30,718 nt of DNA. Source: DATAEG01 sp051001975. Lineage in GTDB: Bacteria; Actinomycetota; Actinomycetes; Mycobacteriales; Jatrophihabitantaceae. A program made the position numbers and the translations under genes. The notes beneath the pieces are model-generated. The model worked only from the letters and a program-made list of their open reading frames with translations. It did not search any database and was not told where the DNA came from. Shown in pieces: positions 23,382 through 30,625 of the stretch. The stretch covers positions 1 to 30,718 of the forward strand of contig JBPCMU010000099.1 of NCBI GenBank assembly GCA_051001975.1, given 5' to 3'. The first letter of the stretch is position 1; every line of letters starts with the position of its first letter.

Positions 23382-24689
23382 ATGGCATCGACGCCGCGGC
23401 TGCCCAGCCCGCGCTACGACATCACCCGCACCACCCTCGACAACGGACTTCGCGTCGTCCTCGCGCCGGACCGCAGCGCGCCGGTGATCGGCGTGGGTGT
23501 GCTCTACGACGTCGGCATCCGCTCCGAGCCGGAAGGCCGCACCGGGTTCGCGCACCTCTTCGAACACCTGATGTTCCAGGGCTCGAAGAATCTGGAGAAG
23601 TTGGCGCACGCGCGATACGTGCAGTCCTCCGGCGGCTCCTTCAACGGCAGCACCCACTTCGACTACACCGACTACTTCGAGTCGCTGCCGAGCAATGCCC
23701 TGGAGCGCGGCCTGTTCCTGGAGGCCGACCGGATGGCTGGCCCGCAGCTCACCGGCGAGAACGTCGAGAACCAGATCGCGGTGGTGAAGGAAGAGATCCG
23801 GGTCAACGTCATGAACCGGCCGTACGGCGGCTTCCCGTGGCTGTACCTGCCCGGTGTCATGTACGCGACGTTCGCCAACGCGCACAACGGATACGGCGAT
23901 TTCGTCGATCTGGAATCGGCGACAATCGAGGACGCCGCCGGGTTCTTCAAGCAGTACTACGCGCCGGCCAACGCGGTACTCGGGGTGGCCGGTGACTTCG
24001 CCGCGGCCGACGCGCTGCGACTGATCGAAAAGCACTTCGGTCCAATCCCGAAAAGGCGCGCCGCGAAGCGACCCAGCTTCGCCGAGCCGATGCCGACCAC
24101 CGAGCGGCGCGGTGCGACCACCGACGAGCACGCACCCATGCCGGCCGTCGCCCTCGGCTACCGGGTGCCGGACCCGACCGGGCTCAGCGCGGAGTTCCTC
24201 AGCTACGTGCTGCTCGCCGAGATCCTGTCCGACGGCGACGCGTCGCGCTTGCAACAGGGCCTGGTGCAGAAGGCCGGACTGGTGACCGAGATCGCTGCGT
24301 ACGTGGGGGAGTTCGGTGACCCGTTCGACGAGCGCGATCCCACCGTCCTGACGATCAGCGCGTTCTACCCGCCGACGACTTCGCTGGACGCGGTGCTGGC
24401 CGGTGTCGATGCGGAACTGGATGCGCTGGTCACCACCGGCCTGCGCAACGGTGAGTTGGACCGGGTCCGTACCAAACTCGTCGCCGCACTGCTTCGCGAC
24501 CAGGACGCAGTGATCAGCCGCGCGTTGACCCTCGCCAAGTTCGAGTTACTGCACGGCCGTGCCGAACTTCTCGCCGAAGTGCCGGCCCGGCTGGCCGAGG
24601 TGACCGACGCGCAGGTGCTCGCCGCTGCCGACGACCTGCGCCGGCAGCGAAGAGCCGTGCTCGAACTCATACCAGGAGGTGCCCGGTGA
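23382..24689 (+). CDS. M16-family zinc peptidase, catalytic subunit
   Basis: This 435-residue M16B peptidase (insulinase/processing-peptidase type) has the inverted zinc motif HLFEH (H58, E61, H62) and the third ligand E138 in VVKEEIRVN, at the usual spacing of about 76 residues. It lacks a signal peptide. Bacterial M16B enzymes act as heterodimers of one active and one inactive subunit and degrade short peptides; the next gene is the inactive partner. The ATG at 23382 follows an AGGGTG ribosome site. A GTG three codons earlier (23373) is possible. The substrate is unknown. Confidence 0.92.
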   Translation: MASTPRLPSPRYDITRTTLDNGLRVVLAPDRSAPVIGVGVLYDVGIRSEPEGRTGFAHLFEHLMFQGSKNLEKLAHARYVQSSGGSFNGSTHFDYTDYFESLPSNALERGLFLEADRMAGPQLTGENVENQIAVVKEEIRVNVMNRPYGGFPWLYLPGVMYATFANAHNGYGDFVDLESATIEDAAGFFKQYYAPANAVLGVAGDFAAADALRLIEKHFGPIPKRRAAKRPSFAEPMPTTERRGATTDEHAPMPAVALGYRVPDPTGLSAEFLSYVLLAEILSDGDASRLQQGLVQKAGLVTEIAAYVGEFGDPFDERDPTVLTISAFYPPTTSLDAVLAGVDAELDALVTTGLRNGELDRVRTKLVAALLRDQDAVISRALTLAKFELLHGRAELLAEVPARLAEVTDAQVLAAADDLRRQRRAVLELIPGGAR

Positions 24690-25999
24690 CCGCGGTTCCC
24701 GAACTCGGCCGGTTGCCGCGTCCGAAGAAACTGAACTTCGCGGAGCGCAAGCTGCGCAACGGGCTGACCGTGCTGGCGGTACGCCGACCCGGCGTGCCGC
24801 TCGCCGAGTTCCGGCTGCGCATCCCGTTCGCCGGCAAGCGGGCCACCCATCCGGCCCGGGCAACGCTGTTGGCCGAGACGATCCTGGCCGGCACCGAGCG
24901 TTACGACCGGGTCACCTTCGCCGAGGCGCTGCAGGCCGGTGGCGCATCGCTGGCCGCATCCGTCGACGCCGACCGGCTGTCGCTGGGCGGCTCGACCCTG
25001 GCGCCGCGGTTGCCCGAACTCCTCGCTCTCGCCGCCGACGCGCTGACCGGTGCGGCCTACCCGGCAGCCGAGGTCACCCGGGAACGCGACCGGCTGGTCG
25101 AACGGCTGGCGATCGCCCGATCGCAGGCCGGCGTCGTCGCGAAGGAAGCCCTGGACCATCGGATGTGGGGCGAGCACCCGTATGCGCTGGACCTGCCAAA
25201 GCCTGACGCGGTGGCCAAGGTGACGGCCGCGGCGTTGCGGACGCTGCATGCCGATCGGGTGGTGCCCCGCGGCGCGACGCTGGTCGTGGTAGGTGCGCTG
25301 GCCCCGGACAAGGCGCTCGATCTCGTCGAGTCCGCGCTCGGTGGCTGGCGCGGTCGCGCTCCCGCGCTGGACGTCCCTGCCCTGCCCGAGTTGGTGCTCG
25401 GGCCGCTGACCCTCATCGATCGGCCCGGGTCGGTGCAGTCGGCGCTGCGGATCGGCGGCACGGCGCTACCGCGGGAGCATCCGGACGCGCCGGCGTTGCA
25501 GCTGGCCAACCTGGTGTTCGGCGGCAACTTCTCATCGCGCTGGGTGAGCAACATCCGGGAGGACAAGGGCTACACCTACAGCCCGCGCAGTTCGATCAGC
25601 CATCATGCTCTCGGTTCCGTGTTTGTCGCGGCCGCCGACGTCGCCACCGAGGTCACCGCTCCGGCTCTGCTGGAGACGCAATACGAGCTCGGCCGGATCG
25701 CGTCGCTGCCGATTCAGCAGGACGAGCTCGACTCCGCCCGCCAGTTCGCGGTCGGTTCGCTGGCTCTGGGGATCGCCACCCAGGCCGGCCTCGCCTCGAC
25801 CTTGTCGCAACTCGTCGGAGTCGGCCTCGGCCCGCAGTGGCTGATCGACCAGCCGGTCCGACTGGCCGGCGTCACGGTAGAGGACGTGGCGCGGGTGTCC
25901 GCGCAGTACCTCGCACCTGCGCGGCTGGTCACCGTCGTGGTCGGCGACGCGGCGCAGGTGTCCGAGCCGCTGCGCCGGCTCACAGCGTTGGCCCCGTGA
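24686..25999 (+). CDS. M16-family peptidase, non-catalytic partner
   Basis: This 437-residue M16 homologue starts RKLRNGLTVLAVRRPGVPLAEFRL, the same opening strand as its neighbour, but has no HxxEH motif in the equivalent place (ATHPARATLLAETI). It keeps the C-terminal substrate-binding Arg/Tyr signature (NIREDKGYTYSPRS), the known hallmark of the inactive subunit in heterodimeric M16B peptidases. Its GTG start overlaps the upstream stop (GTGA), which ensures equal synthesis of the two subunits. Its own stop overlaps the nudC start, so three genes form one coupled unit. Confidence 0.92.
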   Translation: MTAVPELGRLPRPKKLNFAERKLRNGLTVLAVRRPGVPLAEFRLRIPFAGKRATHPARATLLAETILAGTERYDRVTFAEALQAGGASLAASVDADRLSLGGSTLAPRLPELLALAADALTGAAYPAAEVTRERDRLVERLAIARSQAGVVAKEALDHRMWGEHPYALDLPKPDAVAKVTAAALRTLHADRVVPRGATLVVVGALAPDKALDLVESALGGWRGRAPALDVPALPELVLGPLTLIDRPGSVQSALRIGGTALPREHPDAPALQLANLVFGGNFSSRWVSNIREDKGYTYSPRSSISHHALGSVFVAAADVATEVTAPALLETQYELGRIASLPIQQDELDSARQFAVGSLALGIATQAGLASTLSQLVGVGLGPQWLIDQPVRLAGVTVEDVARVSAQYLAPARLVTVVVGDAAQVSEPLRRLTALAP

Positions 26000-26904
26000 G
26001 CACGGTCCGTCCGACGCTCTCGCGGACGGCGCACGACCGTGCCGCGCACCGCCGCACGGATGAGAAGTGGCTGGTCGAGGCGTGGCCGACCGCGCGGGTG
26101 CTCACCGTCGACGCCGGTGGCTTCGCCCCGGTGCAGCACACCGCAGAGACAGCCGAGCTGGTGTTCACTTCCGGCGCCGAGGTCGATCCCGCCCTGCCGC
26201 GCACCTTCCTCGGCGAAGGCGACGGCGTCGTCTACTTCAGCGTTCCCGGCGAACGAGGTGATGACTGGGAGTCGCTGCGTATAACTGCCGGCTCTCTCGA
26301 CGACCTCGGTGCCGGCTTGATGGCCTGCGCGGTGGCACTTGCCGCCTGGCATGCCTCGCACACCCACTGCCCGCGGTGCGGTGCGCCGACCGAGCCGGTG
26401 TCGGCGGGCTGGTCGACGCGCTGCACCAACGACGGGTCGATGCACTTCCCGCGCACCGACCCGGCAGTGATCATGCTGATCCACGACGGGGCCGACAAGT
26501 GCGTGCTGGGCCGCGGCGAGGCATGGCCGACCGGCCGGTTCTCGATCCTGGCCGGCTTCGTCGAGGCCGGTGAGTCGGCCGAGGCAGCCGTGGTCCGCGA
26601 GGTCGACGAGGAAGTCGGCTTAGCGGTGACCGATGTCCGGTACGTGGCCAGCCAGCCGTGGCCGTTCCCGGCATCGCTGATGCTCGGCTACACCGCGCTC
26701 GGTGATTCGACCCAGCCGGTGGTGTTACAGGACGGTGAGCTGGCCGAGGCGGGCTGGTTCAGCCGCGACGAAATCAGAGCGGCCCGGGTGTGGGGCAGCG
26801 ACAGCGAGAACTGGCCGGCGCAGTGGCCGACCCCGTTGCGGGCGTTGCCCGGCAACGCCTCGATCGCCAACGCGATCCTGACGCAGTGGCTTGCTGAGGG
26901 CTGA
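25996..26904 (+). CDS. nudC: NudC, NAD+ diphosphatase / RNA deNADding Nudix enzyme
   Basis: This 303-residue protein contains a zinc-ribbon segment with C125, C128 and C143. The Nudix box GFVEAGESAEAAVVREVDEE and VGL (187-209) matches GX5EX7REUXEEXGU exactly, and the downstream SQPWPFPAS (219-227) is the signature that separates NudC from other Nudix enzymes. NudC cleaves NAD(H) to NMN(H) and AMP and removes NAD caps from RNA. The fourth zinc ligand is not an obvious Cys (RCTNDGSMHFPRTDP), so metal binding may use Asp/His or be lost. The GTG start overlaps the M16 partner gene's stop by four bases. It converges with mrx1, with two bases between the stops. Confidence 0.94.
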   Translation: MSTVRPTLSRTAHDRAAHRRTDEKWLVEAWPTARVLTVDAGGFAPVQHTAETAELVFTSGAEVDPALPRTFLGEGDGVVYFSVPGERGDDWESLRITAGSLDDLGAGLMACAVALAAWHASHTHCPRCGAPTEPVSAGWSTRCTNDGSMHFPRTDPAVIMLIHDGADKCVLGRGEAWPTGRFSILAGFVEAGESAEAAVVREVDEEVGLAVTDVRYVASQPWPFPASLMLGYTALGDSTQPVVLQDGELAEAGWFSRDEIRAARVWGSDSENWPAQWPTPLRALPGNASIANAILTQWLAEG

Positions 26905-26906
26905 CC

Positions 26907-27146
26907 TCAGTTGGCGTGAGCCAGCTGAGTCTTGATGTCGGCCAGTGTCGGGTTGGTCAGCGCTGTGCCGTCGTCGAAGATCAGGGTCGGGACGGTCCGA
27001 TTACCGCCGTTGGCGTTCATCACCAGTTCGGCCGCGGCGTCGTCTTCCTCGATGTTGACCTCGGCGAATTGGATGCCCGCGTCCTGCATGCCGCGCTTGA
27101 GCCGCTTGCAGTAACCGCACCACGTCGTGGTGTACATCGTGACCAT
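26907..27146 (-). CDS. mrx1: Mycoredoxin (glutaredoxin-like)
   Basis: This 79-residue thioredoxin-fold protein has the redox motif CGYC near the start (MYTTTWCGYCKRLKRGM), the cis-Pro segment TVPTLIFDDG and a final helix. This matches mycoredoxin-1, which uses mycothiol to reduce mixed disulfides in the actinobacterial cytoplasm. The ATG has a GGGGA ribosome site about eight bases upstream. It is divergent from uvrD2 with 146 bp between them and lies next to nudC, the same neighbours as in mycobacteria. Confidence 0.94.
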   Translation of the reverse strand: MVTMYTTTWCGYCKRLKRGMQDAGIQFAEVNIEEDDAAAELVMNANGGNRTVPTLIFDDGTALTNPTLADIKTQLAHAN

Positions 27147-27292
27147 CGAATCGATCCCCTGATCTGTCTGATCTGCGTTTGGGCGCCCGGACGGCCTGCC
27201 CGACCCTGGTGTAACACAGTCGGCCGCCAGACTCTTCCCCAGCCGCCTGGGTACCCGCCCGCCCCGTCGGCGCGGGATGACACCATCGGGGC

Positions 27293-29278
27293 GTGACCCC
27301 CGACGCGACCCTGGCCGGGTTGGACCCGGAACAGGCCGAGGCCGCCGCCGCGGTGCGCGGGCCGGTCTGCATTCTGGCCGGCGCCGGAACCGGCAAGACC
27401 CGCGCCATCACCCACCGCATCGCCCACGGCGTCCGGACCGGGGTGATGCCGCCGGGCCAGGTGCTGGCGGTCACCTTCACCGCCCGGGCGGCGGGAGAGA
27501 TGCGCACCCGGCTGCGCGCCCTCGGGGTCGGCGGGGTGCAGGCCCGGACCTTCCACGCCGCCGCACTGCGCCAGCTCCAGTACTTCGCGCCGCGGGTGCT
27601 CGGCGGCGGCATGCCGGAGGTGTTGGATCAGCCCCTGCGGGTCGTCGCGAACGCCGCGGCCCGCGCTCGTCTCCGGGTTGATCGAGCCGATGTGCGCGAC
27701 CTTGCCGCGGAGATCGAGTGGGCGAAGGCGGTGCTCGCCGCGCCGGATGACTACCCGGAACGGGCCCGGCAGGCCGGTCGGGACATCCCGCAGACAGCGG
27801 CCGTCGTCGCGCAGGTCTACCAGCTGTACGAGGAGGCCAAGCGGCAGAGCGGCCAGCTCGACTTCGCCGACCTGCTCCTGGTGATGGCCGCCGGCATGGA
27901 GACCTATCCGGACGTGGCTGCGCAGGTGCGTTCCAGGTATCGGCACTTCGTCGTCGATGAGTACCAGGACGTGTCGCCGGTACAGCAGCGGTTGCTCGAC
28001 GCATGGCTCGGTGACCGGGACGATCTGTGCGTCGTCGGCGATCCGAACCAGACGATCTACTCCTTCGCCGGCGCCACCCCGCAACATCTGCTCGACTTCC
28101 CGAAACGTTTCCCGGCAGCGACCGTGGTCCGGCTGCACCGCGACTACCGCTCGACGCCGCAGGTTGTCGCGCTGGCGAACGGGGTCATCGGGCCCGCCGG
28201 ATCCGGGGTCCGGCTCGTCGGCCAGCGCCCGGACGGCCCGGAACCCACCTTCGCCGAGTACGACGACGAGACCCTCGAGGCAGCCGCGACCGCCGCGGAG
28301 TGCGTCCGGCTGATGGCCACCGGAACGCCTGCCTCCGAGATCGCGGTGCTCTTCCGGATCAACGCGCAGTCCGAGGTGTACGAGAACGCGCTGACCCAGG
28401 CCGGCGTGCCGTACGTGCTGCGCGGCGGCGAGCGATTCTTCGACCGGCCCGAGGTGAAGCAGGCCCGGTTGCTGCTGCGCGGGGCGGCCCGCTCGGACGC
28501 CGCCGATCTTCCGCTGCTCGAGGCAGTGCTGGAAACGCTCGGCTCGACGGGCTGGCACGCCGACAGCCCCCCACCCGGGGGAGCGGCCCGGGAACGCTGG
28601 GAGTCGCTGGCCTCGCTGCACACTTTGGCCGAAGAGCTGCTGGTTGCCCACCCGGAAGCCAGGCTGCAGGACCTCGTCGCCGAGTTGGACCAGCGGGCTG
28701 AAGCGTCACACGCGCCGGTCGTCCAAGGTGTAACGCTGGCATCGCTGCACTCGGCGAAGGGCCTGGAGTGGGGCGCGGTGTTCGTTGTGGGACTGACCGA
28801 CACCACGTTGCCCATCCAGCACGCCACCACACCGGCGCAGGTCGCGGAGGAGCGACGACTGCTCTATGTCGGGGTGACCCGGGCCGAACACACCTTGGCG
28901 TTGTCCTGGGCGCTGGCCCGGCTACCCGGTCAGCGCCGGGGCCGCCGGCCCAGCCGCTTTCTCGAGGGCCTGCGCCCGGAACGGGAACGGCGGGCCGGCA
29001 AGCCCAAGTCCAGTCGCAAGGACGGCCCGACCGCTCAGGATGCCGAGCTGTTCGGCCGGCTGCGTGCGTGGCGCCGTAAGCAGGCCGATGCGCAGGGCGT
29101 ACCGGCCTACGTGGTGTTCTCCGACGCCACCCTGGTCGGGATCGCCGACGGCCGGCCGACCAGTCGGCATGCCCTGGGCAAGGTCTCCGGAGTCGGCCCG
29201 ACCAAGCTGGAGCGGTACGCCGAACCCGTCCTCGCCGTGATATCCGGCGCCGATCCGGACCCCGTCGCCGTCAATTGA
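27293..29278 (+). CDS. uvrD2: UvrD2-type DNA helicase with HRDC domain
   Basis: This 661-residue superfamily 1A helicase has Walker A GAGTGKT, VTFTARAAGEM, TFHAAAL, DEYQDVSPVQ, GDPNQTIYSFAGA, HRDYRST, SLHSAKGLEWGAV and VGVTRAEHTL. The C-terminal HRDC domain (about 575-655) includes ELFGRLRAWRRKQAD, VPAYVVFSDATL and VSGVGPTKLERY. In mycobacterial UvrD2 a tetracysteine zinc motif links motor and HRDC; here that linker (ERERRAGKPKSSRKDGPTAQ) has no Cys, so the motif is absent. The enzyme unwinds 3'-tailed duplexes in DNA repair. It starts at GTG 27293 with only a weak ribosome site. It is followed by the whiB7 leader on the same strand. Confidence 0.94.
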   Translation: MTPDATLAGLDPEQAEAAAAVRGPVCILAGAGTGKTRAITHRIAHGVRTGVMPPGQVLAVTFTARAAGEMRTRLRALGVGGVQARTFHAAALRQLQYFAPRVLGGGMPEVLDQPLRVVANAAARARLRVDRADVRDLAAEIEWAKAVLAAPDDYPERARQAGRDIPQTAAVVAQVYQLYEEAKRQSGQLDFADLLLVMAAGMETYPDVAAQVRSRYRHFVVDEYQDVSPVQQRLLDAWLGDRDDLCVVGDPNQTIYSFAGATPQHLLDFPKRFPAATVVRLHRDYRSTPQVVALANGVIGPAGSGVRLVGQRPDGPEPTFAEYDDETLEAAATAAECVRLMATGTPASEIAVLFRINAQSEVYENALTQAGVPYVLRGGERFFDRPEVKQARLLLRGAARSDAADLPLLEAVLETLGSTGWHADSPPPGGAARERWESLASLHTLAEELLVAHPEARLQDLVAELDQRAEASHAPVVQGVTLASLHSAKGLEWGAVFVVGLTDTTLPIQHATTPAQVAEERRLLYVGVTRAEHTLALSWALARLPGQRRGRRPSRFLEGLRPERERRAGKPKSSRKDGPTAQDAELFGRLRAWRRKQADAQGVPAYVVFSDATLVGIADGRPTSRHALGKVSGVGPTKLERYAEPVLAVISGADPDPVAVN

Positions 29279-29300
29279 GTGAACCATTTCCAGCTATCTC

Positions 29301-29340
29301 GTAAATGTGATTGCCCGCCCGCGTACAAGTCGGTTAACCT
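29301..29340 (+). promoter_or_regulatory. whiB7 promoter, probably WhiB7-autoactivated
   Basis: TTGCCC (29311-29316) and TAACCT (29335-29340), 18 bp apart, form a -35/-10 pair. An AT-rich GTAAATGTGA directly before the -35 is the kind of site WhiB7 contacts with its AT-hook at its own and target promoters. Transcription would start near 29347, giving a leader of about 485 nt. Confidence 0.65.
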
Positions 29341-29398
29341 GCCAAAGTCCAAGCGCGCCCGCGCGCGTCCCTGCTCAGCAGATGGAGGTGAACAGTTC

Positions 29399-29638
29399 AT
29401 GGAGATGACGAAGACGATGACGGCCGCAGACGGCCCGACGTCGGCTGCCCCGAAGAATGCGCTGCTCACCGCTGCTGCAGTGGCCTACGCGTCCTTCGCC
29501 GGCTCTGCCTCGCACGACACCACCGGTGTGCGCAACGGAATGCAGCCGAACCAGGGGACCGCGGTCATCGATTCCGTCGTCAGCCCGCACCTGAAGGGTT
29601 TCACCGGCGGTGTCCCGCCTCGAGAAGTACCAAGATGA
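29399..29638 (+). CDS. Leader ORF in the whiB7 5' region
   Basis: This 79-codon ORF starts at ATG 29399 with a strong ribosome site (GGAGG, about 10 bases upstream), better than most genes here. The product, MEMTKTMTAADGPTSAAPKN then LLTAAAVAYASFAGSAS and a Gly/Pro/Val-rich end, resembles nothing I recognise. It ends at a TGA overlapping an ATG (ATGA) and lies 32 bases before the stem of an intrinsic terminator. WhiB7/WblC leaders in mycobacteria and Streptomyces carry an upstream ORF whose translation controls termination, so this is the likely sensing ORF: ribosome slowing by antibiotics would change folding downstream. It is longer than a minimal leader peptide, so a function for the protein itself cannot be excluded. 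Confidence 0.65.
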   Translation: MEMTKTMTAADGPTSAAPKNALLTAAAVAYASFAGSASHDTTGVRNGMQPNQGTAVIDSVVSPHLKGFTGGVPPREVPR

Positions 29639-29673
29639 GTGTCGACCAGACACTCACCGGCACCTCTCGAGGC
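29617..29673 (+). promoter_or_regulatory. Candidate anti-terminator pairing and stop-codon hairpin
   Basis: GCCTCGAG (29617-29624) can pair with CTCGAGGC (29666-29673), taking away the first three bases of the terminator stem. Between them TGAGTGTC (29636-29643) and GACACTCA (29649-29656) form an 8-bp hairpin containing the leader ORF stop. These are alternative folds that a ribosome on the last leader codons would disturb. Confidence 0.45.
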
Positions 29674-29823
29674 CGCGGATCCCGTACAGGGACCGCGGCC
29701 TTTTGCATGTTCCACCGAGGGGAGCTTGCGACCCGAGCATGTTCGACCGAGGGGAGCTTGCGACCCGAGCATGTGCCACCGATGAGAACCCGCCCCGAAA
29801 CCAGTCCACAAAGAAGGAGGTGA
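29635..29823 (+). CDS. Second leader ORF crossing the whiB7 terminator
   Basis: This 62-codon ORF opens with the ATG of the ATGA overlap at the end of the first leader ORF. It runs through the terminator hairpin and the 32-bp tandem repeat, and stops with a TGA that overlaps the whiB7 ribosome site. Its peptide is Arg-rich and low in complexity, so it is more likely a regulatory translation track than a functional protein. Ribosomes on it would melt the terminator. Expression is unproven. Confidence 0.3.
   Translation: MSVDQTLTGTSRGRGSRTGTAAFCMFHRGELATRACSTEGSLRPEHVPPMRTRPETSPQRRR
29671..29704 (+). terminator. Intrinsic terminator/attenuator in the whiB7 leader
   Basis: GGCCGCGG pairs with CCGCGGCC and TCCC with GGGA around a GTACA loop, with one bulged A, giving a 12-bp GC-rich stem (29671-29700) followed at once by TTTT (29701-29704). 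It lies 131 bp before the whiB7 start codon, so it must be bypassed for whiB7 to be made. Confidence 0.85.
29705..29786. repeat. 32-bp tandem repeat between attenuator and whiB7
   Basis: Two units starting at 29705 and 29737 (one visible difference) and a partial third from 29769 contain GCATGTTC, ACCGAGGGGAGC and TTGCGACCCGA. The period of 32 is not a multiple of three. It follows directly on the terminator's T tract. Confidence 0.9.
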
Positions 29824-29831
29824 CCGATCCG

Positions 29832-30272
29832 ATGACCTTGACCGAGACCGACTACGCCGACCCGATCCACCTGATCGATCGGCTCGACAAACCAGACCGA
29901 GACGACACACCGGAGGACACCGTGACAAGCCAGAACGGCCTGCTCGAAGTGAGTAGCGCCGAGATCCACAGCGCCGACGTCCTGGCGGAGCTCGGATCCG
30001 ACGGATCGGCCCCCATCTGGGCCTCGCTGCCGGACCTGCCCTGCCGGGTTAAGGACCCTGACCTGTGGTTTGCCGAGAAGCCGGCCGAACTGGAGCAGGC
30101 GAAGTCCTTCTGCCACGACTGCCCAGTGCGGCGCACCTGCCTTGCCGGTGCGGTTGCCAGGCACGAACCGTGGGGCGTCTGGGGCGGCGAGATCTTCGAG
30201 CGCGGGCAGGTCATCGCCCGCAAGAGGCCCCGTGGCCGTCCGCGCAAGGACGACCGGGAGGTCGCCGCATGA
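29832..30272 (+). CDS. whiB7: WhiB7, redox-sensing transcriptional activator of antibiotic resistance
   Basis: This 146-residue protein has the four Fe-S Cys C71, C94, C97 and C103 (LPCRV, FCHDCPVRRTC), the WhiB turn EPWGVWGGE (112-120), and a C-terminal AT-hook KRPRGRPRK (131-139), which is specific to WhiB7/WblC. It binds the primary sigma factor and AT-rich DNA upstream of -35 elements to activate resistance and redox genes when translation is inhibited. The ATG has an ideal ribosome site (AGAAGGAGGTG) nine bases upstream. The N-terminal extension of about 60 acidic residues makes it longer than typical WhiB7; an internal GTG at codon 31 (29922) would give a more usual size. The long attenuated leader implies antibiotic-dependent control. 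Confidence 0.96.
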   Translation: MTLTETDYADPIHLIDRLDKPDRDDTPEDTVTSQNGLLEVSSAEIHSADVLAELGSDGSAPIWASLPDLPCRVKDPDLWFAEKPAELEQAKSFCHDCPVRRTCLAGAVARHEPWGVWGGEIFERGQVIARKRPRGRPRKDDREVAA

Positions 30273-30625
30273 CGGGTATGGACCGCAGCGCACTAGCGGT
30301 CCTCGCCGCGGCGGCCCACCGGTCCACCGACCGGCGTGCCATCGGTGCCGCACCCATGCTCGACGCCGCATTGGCAGCCGAGCTCACCACCAATCGTATG
30401 AAAGTCATGACACCCATAGGGAGCATCACCATGTTGTCCATGTACGAAGCACTGGCCCGTGAGCGAATGCGCGAGGCCGAACACTCCGCCGCCCAGCGGC
30501 GACTGTCCGCCCGGTTGAATTCCGAGCGGCTCTGGCAGCGGCTGGCACGTCTGGCCGCCCGCGGGGAAGCCCGAGCCCGTCGGCGCGCCGACGAGGCCCG
30601 GGAGAGTTACACGCTGACCGCGTGA
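30269..30625 (+). CDS. Small helical protein coupled to whiB7
   Basis: The ORF overlaps the whiB7 stop by ATGA and encodes 118 residues. The last 64, from MLSMYEALARERMREAEHSA and on through an Arg/Ala-rich amphipathic helix, look like a small actinobacterial protein. The first 54 have an Ala-rich character. A second start at ATG 30431 has its own ribosome site (TAGGGAG, seven bases upstream), so a 64-residue protein may be made alone or in addition. I do not recognise a function. A 7-bp inverted repeat, CACTGCG (30650-30656) and CGCAGTG (30677-30683), follows downstream and might end the transcript, although no T tract is seen. Confidence 0.6.
   Translation: MTGMDRSALAVLAAAAHRSTDRRAIGAAPMLDAALAAELTTNRMKVMTPIGSITMLSMYEALARERMREAEHSAAQRRLSARLNSERLWQRLARLAARGEARARRRADEARESYTLTA

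Noticed and set aside
29705..29786. CRISPR-like array
   Set aside because: There are head-to-tail repeats without spacers, and only two and a half copies.
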